Assembly (NCBI GenBank): GCA_921293015.1
Contig: OV121091.1
Span: forward strand, 12,801,755-12,865,754
Length of the DNA stretch: 64,000 nucleotides
From: Phorcus lineatus
Lineage: Eukaryota > Mollusca > Gastropoda > Trochida > Trochidae
Direction: 5' to 3'
In this document: one piece after another, positions 36,401-48,400 of the stretch
Layout: every line of letters starts with the position of its first letter
Numbering within the stretch: position 1 is the first letter of the stretch
Made by a program: the position numbers and the translations under genes
Notes under the pieces: generated by a model
The model's input: the letters and a program-made list of their open reading frames with translations, nothing else
What the model was told of the DNA's origin: nothing
Databases searched by the model: none

Positions 36401-39400
36401 TGCACAAATCATTCGGATTCATTTAAATTGGCCACTAGCTACCGAAAACGGATTTTTATTGGTTTTCGTCATGATATCAGAAATCCCATATCATGCCCAA
36501 ATTTAATCACATATTGAGAACGAACCTGTTAATCGAATCATTACCTACAAAAATATATACGTCATGAACAAACTACAGCTTACGTAATGAAAGTTTCTAC
36601 GGGACAAATCCCCTTTTGACCGAAATCGGATAAATTATTACCGAGATGAAAGCAGGTATAAGATACAACTCATGCTGATGACTGTGGGCATTTCCCCGGA
36701 AAATAATTTTTACTTTAACATAATATCAAGTAGTGACATGCTTCATGAAAACGAAAAAAGCAGTTTGGACATACTTACTGCAGGTAAGGACATCAGAACT
36801 GGTCGAGCCGTCCTCTCCGTTTTCAAAGAGAATATGACTCTCTTGTGCCCAGTGAGGATCATTATAGAAGGTCCTTCGCCATCTCTTCCGTTGCAGTTTG
36901 TGACCAAAGCTTGGTGCGGATTTGGGTTCTTTGCTTGTCGTTTCATCCTTGCAACAAGACTTCGTCTGGTTCTAACGTTTCCTCTCATTGATACAAGATC
37001 GTAACTCAGAGGACCGATATAGGTCTTCTTTACACCGACAGTATCCCCAGGTCCTGACATTCCCGCACCCATCATCCATGAGGGATCGTTGCTTGAGGAT
37101 GTTGATTTTGATGGCGAGCCACCTGCTAGCATAGTTTTGATTGCGTTTGGGATTTGACCATTTCCAGAATAAATCTTGCCGTCAGGGCCCATAGCCTGCC
37201 AGCGGCTGTTGGCCCCGGATCCTTGGATTATGTCAGCTGGTATTTCTCCGGTTCCCTCCCTTACCTCTCCATCAGGACCTATTAACGTCCAGTGTGTCGA
37301 TTTAGTGACTACAGATCCGAAGGTTGGACCTTGCAATATTTTATCAGGAATAGCTCCATTCCCAGAATGGACAGTACCGCCTCTGCTGATGGTCCAGCTT
37401 GTTTCTCCACCAGAACTCATCTTCTGTATCAGCTCGGCAGGGACTGATCCACTTCCAGTGATTACTGTTCCATTTGCTAACGTCAGTGTCCATGTTGTAT
37501 CAACACTCCAAGTTCCCTGTGGTTCCGATCCTTGGGCCTGACCAGATCCGGAAACCTGCCCACCTTCAATAGTTTTCACTAAATCAGCTGGCAAAGAAGG
37601 ACTTCTAGGGATGTTGGCACCAGGAATTGATGCAGCCACAGTTATTGATTTGCCACCAGTAAGAGAAGGTATATTAGCTCCTGGTATTGATCCATCTGCT
37701 CTATAAGTATCAGATTTTCCTAACATATTGTCAGGGAGTTGACCTGTTCCATTTTGCACTGTTCCGTCAGGTTTGGTTATTGACCATGTCTGCAAACTCC
37801 CGGCAAGGCTGCTTGGAATATCACCAGTTCCCTTGCGGACAACTCCTCCAGGTAGCACAACTTCCCATTGTTGGACAACTGCAGTTTGACCTCCTCCTGT
37901 TTTCTGAGCATCCTGCTGAGCATTTTGTCTCATCATCACATTGCGATATAACGATTGTAAGAGGGACTGTGGCATAGTTCCAGTGCCTGATTTTATTCCA
38001 CCTCCTAGAGTAATGATCTTCCAGCTACCATCTCCTATCCCTGACTGACTGATGATTGTTCCTGGTATCTTACCACTTGACACATCAGCAATTACATCGG
38101 CTGGAATTTCGCCATTTCCAGATTTAACAACATTACCGTCATGGCCCAGAATATACCATAAAACAACTTCCGCAGTTTGTGTTCCACCAGAACCTGAAAT
38201 GCGGATGCCATTATTGCTAGGATCAACATTACTCGTCTGGCTGGCTGTATTTGATGGCAAGGTATACTTTTTCACTGTGGGGGCCATGATCCAATCAGAA
38301 CCAGCACCACCAGAGGCTGTTCCAAGAGAAGCCCCTGACGATGGCTGCTGCTGGCCATTTCCTGATACCGACATTCCAGCTCCAATGTTAACAATTCCGC
38401 TATCTTTGTTTACCCCAGGCGTAATGGTCTGAGAAGTTTTACCAAAAGTCAACTGGCCAGATGACCCTTGTCCTTTTGGTCCAACTACGCCTTGTGTACC
38501 TGTAGCAAAACTTCCTTGGCCTGCCATTGTGTTTGCAGAAGTTGGATCAGATCCATCCTTAGATATTGTGCCCTCATTATTTGAGGTCGACCGGATGCCA
38601 TCTGTACCATATCCTGTCCCAGTTGACATGGTACCCGAACCGATGCCAATACCAGAACCTTTTCCAGGTATAGACATGCCATTTTTGGCCCCTGTATTAG
38701 GATTTTGTCTTACATCAGTTGGTAGAGATTGTCCTGGACTGTTAGTGTTTGGTAATCCAGTTCCAATCATACCATTTTGTGAACCAGTGCCTGAGTTAGA
38801 CTGCATATCGGGGAATTGTACGTTGAAACCAGGATCTTTATTAGATGTTGCTGCTGAGACTAAGATATCCCGTATCGCCTCTGAAAGTGATCCTTGTCCA
38901 CTCTTCGGTGATCCATCTCTTCCCGAAATTTGCCAGTTTATCCTTGTGCTTCCATTTCCATTTACATACTGCGCCAGATCTTGTGGGAGTTGACCACGTC
39001 CACTACGTGTTGTCCCATCTGGCAGAGTCAGATTCCAGGTAGCATCTATCGAAGGATTAAACACTGTACCTTGTCCTGGCAAGGTCGACCCAGAGTTTGC
39101 CTGGTTTTGACCAGTTTGACCAGACATGTTACTTGTTCCATCTATGCCTGTTGCCCAAGAGCCACTCCCTCCAGTCATTGAAGGTCTTCCTTCAAATCTA
39201 GATCCACCCGTCATGGTATTAGGAAATCCTTCCCCAGTATTGCTGGTCCAGGAGCCTCTCATTGTATTGCCTCCTCCAGAAACCCCCGCTGCTGGATCTA
39301 TAACACCCTGTCCTTGGGATCCTTGTGATACCCAATTAGGATCTGCACCACCCTGTCCTTGGGATCCTTGTGACATCCAAGATGGATTTTGACCAGTCTG

Positions 39401-42400
39401 CCCTTGGGAGCCTGTTGAAACCCACGATTGGTCTTGACCACCCTGTCCTTGGGATCCTTGTGATACCCACGATGGGTCTCCACCACCCTGCCTTTGGGAT
39501 CCTTGTGACATCCACGATGGATTTTGAACAGTCTGCCCTTGAGGGCCTGTTGATCCCCACGATTGATCTTGACCACCCTGTCCTTGGGATCCCTGTGATA
39601 CCCACGATGGGTCTCCACCACCCTGGCCTTGAGATCCTTGTGACATCCAAGATGGGTCTCCACCAAACTGTCCTTGCGACCCTTGGGTTGCCCAGGATGG
39701 ATCACCACCAGTCTGCCCTTGTGATCCTGGTGATACCCAAGACCCTTGTGACACCATCTGAAGTAGGTTCATTGGTATTCTACCTGTACCAGTGTTGATG
39801 ATATTTCCATCTCTTCCCATCAATTTCCAATGTCCTAGCGCTCCGGATTTTGTAACTGTTTGTTTAACAAGTGTGCCAACAATGGTGCCGCTAGCAAGAC
39901 CTCTTAGAACATCTTCTGGTATGACGTCATATCCAGATTTTCTTACTGCTCCATTGGAGTCGAGAATATACCATATGTAGGAGCCAGTGCCAAGGAAGTT
40001 TGATATTCTATCTTTTGTAATTTTTCCTGAACCTGATTCGAGTACTTTCCCAGAGGTTGAAATGATATGATACGTTGAGGAGCTTGATGGAGCACTTTCT
40101 GAAGCCCCTAGCACATATCGTACAATGACTCCATTAAGTGTGCCCTGAGACACAAGTTGAAGTATATTCTGTGGAACATCGCCATTTCCAGAACGAAGAA
40201 GTGTTCCGTTATTGTCGTAGACAAACCACATCATTCGTTTTCCCTGGTCATTAAACTTTATGATGATATCCTTGGTGATCTGACCAGTTCCCGTCTTTAT
40301 GGTTTGCCCTGCTGGGGATAGAATCTGCCATCTAGCGGTTCTGCCAGTCACGGCAGCAGCTTGTTTCACCAGGGTCCCCTGCAGCTCTCCTTTTCTAATC
40401 AAGTCGAATACCAATGGAGGAACTTCTCCATTTCCAGACCTCACAACTGTGCCGTTGGTGCCATAGACAAACCATACAATCCTCATTCCATTGACAGAGT
40501 TGAAACTTCCAATACGTCTTAGAACTTCAGGTGTCATCAAACCATCTCCAGAATTAAGGACTTTTCCTGTCGGGGAAAGAATCTGCCAAATTGGTCTGTT
40601 AGCTCCTGCAATGAGTTGACGTGCCAGCGTTCCAGAAAGAGTTCCAAGCTGCAAACCTTGGAAAACAGATGCAGGAATGGATCCTTTGTTTGATCTCAAG
40701 ACGTCTCCAGCCTCGCTAATAAGGAACCAAGCTGTGTGATGGGTGTTTCCCCCGATTCCACTAAGATCACCAGGAATGGATCCAGTGGAGGACATTCTGT
40801 AGGTCATGTTAAGAACCAGTTTGGTGCCAAATTCAACTCCTGCAAATCTCCATATATTTAGCTTACTTTTGCCATTAAATACAGCTTGTCCTCTGCCGTT
40901 TATTTGGACATTGGTGACCCCAGCCTGGACATTCTCTCCCGACTGGTCAATTACGCCTTTGTCAAATGTGTAGTGAACTGATGGCTTGCAGACTGAAATA
41001 TAAAAATTGTTCATTAATTGACGTTGTCGTTATAATGTCAAATTCAATTACGTATACTCTTATTTTATTCGAAAGTTACAGTAAACTCAACGTTAAAATG
41101 ACGTCATAACAATGTTACGTCTTAGACAACACAAAATAAGGTTAACATGATTTATTGTTTTCACCAAAGACACTCTAAGGTCACGTGAAGAAAAGACATA
41201 TGGTAACAGTGTATAGAGCTTTATTAATGACCAGTAGTCTGCTTGCACGATTCCTCGCAAAAAATTATTCTTGACCTTGACCTTGACCTACCCTCAGGGG
41301 TTATATTTCCGCTCTGGGCCCCCATTATACAACTGCACAGAGCCAGACTGAAGACAGACCCTGGAGCACAGGGACGAACTATATCTCCATAGCCTGGGAT
41401 GTTCTGGACGTAATTTCTCCGGTCTGAGTGAGGCTTCATCGTACATTTCACTAGGTAAAGAGAAATAGTTTTTAATCCGTAAAATGCGTTTCATTGTTGC
41501 ATAAACAGTTAGCAGTTATTGGCGGTACAATAGCTGCTCATAGTTGATGGTTATCAATCGTTCAGTTTACTGGGTAAAGCAATCTGGTTGTTATTGTTTG
41601 GTACATTTACGTAACACTGTACATATTAATTGGGAAAATAGATTTTGTAATGATTAATCATGCTATTCGTGCATCCGATTTTATATGAAAATAAAAGGTA
41701 GTATTAAAGCGATGATTAAATTTGATGGTGATCGTACTGTTTGAGTGCAAGGCCCTCTTCGGTGAAAAGTTGCAATTCACATTTGATTGCCAATGGACAG
41801 TCGAGAAAAATCGCAATAGCCTAGACGACAAGCACAAAAAGTTTGGGGAAATGCTGCAAGAACTGCATTAATCATTCATTGTTGTTGGCGTTCTTTAAAT
41901 CTTTTTCGTCAGTTACTCAACGGCAGTTCCGAGGAGGCGAAAAAAAAGATTTATATCCTACTCACTCTCGGTGTTGTCGGCTGGTGGGTCGGGCGGACAC
42001 TTTTCGACACATGTGGGGTCTCTGACACACCCGACATTTGCCAAGTAGCGGGTACCCTTGGGGCAGCAGGAAGGTATGGAGTTACCTCCCCTGCACATCC
42101 AGTAGGCTCGACATCCGTTTCCGTTATAATTGTGCACAGTGTTATCAGGGCGATTCTTGCAGGGATCTGAAGACAAACCAGAAGTCATCAAATTCGTAGG
42201 TTATGATGCGTATGGGAAAGGAACATTTATCCTCTGATAAAGTATGGTGGTTATATGAGAAATCGTATTCCTCGAATTGAGGCCCCGGCGCCTATTTTCT
42301 TGTTCAGACGATCTGCAGCCTCTATAGATATGATTTGGCAAGATCATTCCGCGGGTGGAAATGTATTAATGTCAAATTCATTTTAAAAAGACTTATTTTG

Positions 42401-45400
42401 AGGGGAAACAAATTCACTTCTGAACGTGAGTATATGATTGGATTTATGCCTTTGTAAAATGGGTTGGAATAATAAGTAGCGAAACTTTCCATTTAGAATA
42501 TTTCAAGATTTACAAGAAAATTTATCAATCAAATTAATTATTTCCTCCCTTAAAACGCAAAAAAATTCGGTTCGAATAACTGAAGTTCCTGCATTATAGA
42601 ATTTTCGATTTTGATGTATCTATGGTGATGAATGTTTCAAGACAAAAACGGATGAAGTCCAAAGTTAAAATCATAATATTTTTCATACATATCTTTCACT
42701 AAAACGTTTTTAGATAAATATGGTAAGCTTTCAAAATGTAATAAACAACAAAATGACATGCAATAGCGTATTTGTTAACTAGGAAAACATTGCGAGTTAT
42801 ACCCCTCAGACATACAGGTGTCGATGTCAAACATAGAGAGGGATTATGTTAGTTTGATCTCGAATTGAATACGTGTAAAACAGTCATACTAATAAAGAAT
42901 ACAAAATTAATATATTCCCACCTGTTCTACACTTAACCAGCTGAGCAGGTCTGCAGGTGATGGCCGAAGCGTCCCAGTACTGACCAAATGGACATGGTCT
43001 GACCATCGCCCTAAACCTCTCTCCCTCCCGATAGCACTGTACGTATTTGCTGCAGTCCTCCGGGTACGGGTTGTACCCGATACCGTTGTCTATGATACAT
43101 CCCGTGCACAGTTCTGGAGCGGAGAATTAAACATGTTTAAAGGAATAGGGTACGTATTTCATACAAAAACATTGTAAACAAACGTCATGTGTTGCATCAA
43201 TTATCATGACGATAATCATCAATTATCATGACGATAATCATCAATTATCATGACGATAATCATCAATTATCATGACGATAATCATCAATTATCATGACGA
43301 TAATCATCAATTATCATGACGATATCAAGCTGTCAAAAGTGACATAGGTCACATGAGTTTCTGTTCAGTCCCGGGGTCAGAACATTTGATAATAACAAGT
43401 CTCAAAGGGAGCTTTACGTTATAAATCCTTGTTGAGGAACCCATATTCGATTGGATAACTCGTTTGTGGATAAAAGCTGTTGATAAAGTCGAGTTAAAGT
43501 ATATCGATTTGAATGTTACGTTTCATATTTGGAAAGTGTATCCGTTTAAGTAAAAATGTTGTATGTTCTAATCTTAATTCTGTGAAAGTAACAGTTTATA
43601 TAATTTGTTCTAACCATTCATACAGTTTGGCACCTAATGAAATATTTTCTTCAAATTAACAACATTATATTAACGTTTATACGTTATCAAGTTGTCAAAC
43701 ATAATTTTAGGGATTACCAGTACACATTTCCCGTTGTTATATACATGTACTTATTAACACTCAAAATGTATTAAAGGGCGTGAAAAGCTTACCAGGCATG
43801 GTGATGGGTGGCATTGGGGTAGTCGTCGCAGGAACAGCAACGCTCGTGGTGATAACTGAACATATAATTGGTCTTCTGTTAATTTAGTACACAAAAGCAC
43901 ATATAATTGGTCTTCTGTTAATGTAGTACACAAAAGGACATATAATTGGTCTTATGTTAATTTAGTACACAAAAGGACATATAATTGGTCTTCTGTTAAT
44001 GTAGTACACAAAAGGACATATAATTGGTCTTCTGTTAATTTAGTACACAAAAGGACATATAATTGGTCTTCTGTTAATGTAGTACACAAAAGGACATATA
44101 ATTGGTCTTCTGTTAATTTAGTACACAAAAGGACATATAATTGGTCTTATGTTAATTTAGTACACAAAAGGACATATAATTGGTCTTATGTTAATTTAGT
44201 ACACAAAAGGACATATAATTGGTCTTATGTTAATTTAGTACACAAAAGCACATATAATTGGTCTTCTGTTAATGTAGTACACAAAACCACATGAATCACC
44301 AGAAGATCACATCTTCAACTCAACATCTTTATTTATGATACCTAAAATTAGCAGTCAATAAAGCGCAATGCAAAACATTTAATTTATAAATAGTAAACAC
44401 AAAAACCACTTCTTACATAATCGCAGTTCCTTAGGACTCTGCACCATACCATATACCTTTGAAACCTTTGTAGTAAAACCCTTTAGAGTTATTTTACCTT
44501 TAAAACGAGTTTTTCAATAGTCTGTTTTAAGCAATAAACATCACAGTGCAACATTGAGATAATATCTTACCTTTACAGATAAGCTCTTTAAGAGTTTGCA
44601 CCAAGCCAGCAAGGGCTCTGAAGTCTTCGACACTGAACAGCTTCCTACGAGAAGTTGCGATACCTTCAAGCTCGGGCATGAAGACGGAATCGCCTATGCC
44701 GACAGCTATCATGATAATACCCTCGTCCTTAGCGTACCTGTACATTTCAATCAGAGTTTTCATGAAGAAAGAAATTCTGGTATAAGAACTTATTCAAATA
44801 CGAAAATACAATAGATGCTATCTAATATGCTTACCCCTTCATCAGATGGTGATTTCACTATGTAAAGGCCTGGTCACACAGCCCAAAAGTCGCGTAAACG
44901 CATGAATCACTCACACGATTGGAGTCTTACTCGAAACATGAGCGTTTTGCGCATTTCATCAGTTTGTCTGATGTGGAACCTCCGTAGTTGTCCGTCGATG
45001 TTCGCCGGATCAGCGCATTACGCGATTCCGATTTTAGCAGATCAAAACTCGGCTTCGCGTAGAAGTTTACGCAGTACTGCGCTGCTTTACGTAAGTTTTG
45101 CGTAGTGTGCGTAGTTCATACGTGGACAGTGCGCGAAATATGCGTGGAATGTCAGTGATCCTTCACGAACATGTTGCCGCTATCGCGTTCATCGACGACT
45201 TTCCACTGACGATTAGCAGACATACGACTCATGGTTCGTGCATATGTGCCCGTTGTGCGCAATTCATACGTGAATCATGCGCGATTCATACGCAGTTCAT
45301 TAGTGCAAGTGCGCAGATTTTGCGTGGTTTTCAGAGGACCTTTCGTCGCTCACGTGTTCGCCCTGTGTGCGTGTCTATGCGCTGAAGTGCGTGATTTGTT

Positions 45401-48400
45401 AGTGATTTGTGCGTTCTCTTTCTGTAGTTTTTGCGCAATTCTTCGGTGATTTTTAATCGCGTAAATCAGTGAAAATGGTCAAATTCTCGACGGACAGGCA
45501 CGCACAACCAAACTTTGTACGTGATTCGTGCATTTACGCGACTTTTGGGCTGTATGACCAGGCCTTGAGTAAACATATGCTCAGGAGGTGCGTATATTCA
45601 CAATAGAGAAGTTGTTATCAAGAAAAGTTTTGATAAGTTTGCAACTAAACCCCATGTCCTTGAAGAGTTTACACTAAATTACAAGCAGAGCCATACCAAA
45701 TACTATCATATAAACATATTCATATGATACTCTATCATGGGAAACATCATCCTGCTACATCAGCGTATTTGTATCCGCATATACCTCCTGTAAGCACTTC
45801 TTTGTATGCGTTCATTGCTTCGTTACATTAAAGGGACACAGAGTATCTTCTTTGGGTCAAATATGGCAAACTTTATAAATCGTGTTATTTCATCGACAAG
45901 AAGTGTTTGATTCTGAAAATTAAGATCTTGATGCTTATCAGTTAGCATAGTGACCTGGGGGAAATAGATTTTAAGGATCGAAAACCGGACAATGGCGCGC
46001 GCCAATGACTCAAACGTAATTTTGATCACTTATTTAGGGCAGACACAACGCGAAATATAGTTTGGTATTGTTTAGTAGGTCATTTTACTAAACAACATGT
46101 AATGGGACGCTGAATTTCGACTTTTAAACATTTATATGGCTGATTTAATTTTACAACAAAACAAGAAAATGTCATAATGTTGGCATTAAGAGAAAAAGAT
46201 GAAACTTTAGGAAGGCGATTTCAGCTTAGCTTTGGGTCATGCGATATTTTGGCTGTATTTAAGCCACATAAAAATTCATGAAACATACTCTGTGTCACTT
46301 TGATTAATAATGGTTGTGACAAAGAACTGTAAAAGATATCTTCAACTCATTTCCTTTTGAATGAGATTTTTTAATTTGTCAGTTTCCGATTAATATTAAA
46401 CCTTTTAGGGTATAATACACTAATGTTTTACTGATAATAACGTCTGCAGCAAAAATTATCTTTTTATTTATTAAAGGATGTGTAACTGTTTCTGAAATGG
46501 TCTAAAGCAATCTATCATCCAAAACTGTGCTCCACTTTAAATATCGCTTGTTGGAGATTAATCGATATCTGATATCGTTTTGATTTTGAACAATGCGAGA
46601 AAGGAAACACTTAAAACACATTAATATTATTAATCAACGGCCACTAGCTTCCATAAATACCTTGTGTTCAGTTAAGTAAGCAGTCGGGAAAGTTTAACAG
46701 GTGCTGAAGTAGTAAAATTACCAAAGAAGGTTACATTAAGAAACAGAACACATTGTTCCATGCCAAACGTCCTGGACAGGTTAATACTCAAATTAATTTT
46801 TTTTAAATTACATTGGTCTTTGGTCTGTGGTCTATACTCATCACGCTCAAATGAAATATGTTTAATGGTTCAGACCAAAATGGAATACCTGGCCTGATCG
46901 ATGGTATCATTTGGAGATTTGCTCTGCCCGTCTGTGATGACAATGGATATCTGAGGAATTCCTTGAGCACGTCGTCCTTGTTGGGCCATCATCTTCCTCA
47001 CTTCCAGGATTCCAAGAGCAGTGTTGGTACCAAACCGCGGATGGGTCAGATCACTTGCGATGTATTTAAGCTGGGTCTTGTCATTATAGGGGCTCAGTCC
47101 AACAACGTCGCCTATGAAGGTGCTGAAATATCAAGTGAGTTCTTTGCGTGCATTTAAATACTGATGAAAACGAATAAGAACCTTTGGCTGTATTTCCAGA
47201 TCAAACCTGTCACAAACTCATCATCAGGATGGGAGGTCACCATCGATTACTAAGGGTCTCATGTTCTGATATTTTTCTTATATCACCCTTTCAGTGAGTT
47301 TTAATCAGGAATAATTGTATTACCTGCCCTTGATTTGAGTAAAGACACATGTCCCCGAAGACCTCTAACAACAAGCCTTTTTTGCTAAAACGTCTAGGAA
47401 ATTTGCCACCTCTCTAGTTTTTCAGCCAATCAGATGGAAAGTTTAACTATATTATTCTTAAGTTCGTGAGCATGTGCTTAATACGATAGTTTTAAACACA
47501 TAGATACCAAGAGACGCCATTCCATCATCGCATATCAAAAACATCCTTGGTAACTTACATAATTTTATATTGCCAACAGTAAGTACAACATTTGAGTCAT
47601 AATGTATAACAAAGCAACTGTCTTTAAAAATGTTACTGAAGTTTTACCTGTAGACGATCATGCCGACCTTGATAAAGTTTGGATGGACATCAAGGCTGTT
47701 GATTAGGGTAGCTACGAATTGTTTTGCTCTCACCCAATCAGCGGGCTCTATGCTGTCTGAACCGTCCAATAGGAGCACGAGATCAGCGGGCATGTTGCAT
47801 TCAAGAACTGGAACAAAGGAAACTCTACCTCATTGGTCGTCACATGAGGGTTTATCAGGCATTCTTGTCAAAATAAGTTCGTATGGGATTGAATTGGATT
47901 ATTTAATAAATAGATCTTGCTTTGAAAGATATGTTTATGATTTATCTCTATGACACATACTTTTTTAGAGACGATAAGACAAACATCTCAAGCCGAATTG
48001 TATGCAATATGCAATCTATATCATCTGGCTGTTAGCTAAGTTTTTTTTAATAGAATACGTCATGTTTTCTTAAACAGCTTATGCCATTAGATTAGATTTT
48101 ATAAACGTTTGGCAAGTTGCAACATGCATTTCAAATATAATACCTGAAGGAATGTATTTCTTTATAATTGGAGCAGTGATCTCAGTGGCGGATCCATCGG
48201 GAAATATTTCTAAATCGCCCTGTAAGAGGTTGAAGCTCCCCCTTCTTTTCAATAAGTGATTCCCCCCGCCCTCCAATTCCTGGACCCGCCACTGCTCATT
48301 GTTAACATGACCTTCATTTAATCATCAAAACATATGTCATACTCACACTCTGGCGGAAGTGGTGTCATGGTGGTTGTTGTGGTGGTTGTGGTGGTTGTTG

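Noticed and set aside
39298-39708. Alternative minus-strand frames rich in His, Arg and Lys
   Set aside because: A 45-bp tandem unit with no stop in any frame keeps all three frames open; only the SWxSQGSQGQ frame continues into the LamG and W repeats.
36672-39980. Several plus-strand open frames of 60-154 residues opposite the giant exon
   Set aside because: They are low-complexity shadows of the repeat-coding strand, without start context, splice signals or domains.
43198-44288. CRISPR-like appearance of the 22-bp and 39-bp arrays
   Set aside because: Units are contiguous with no unique spacers and lie in introns of a eukaryotic gene.
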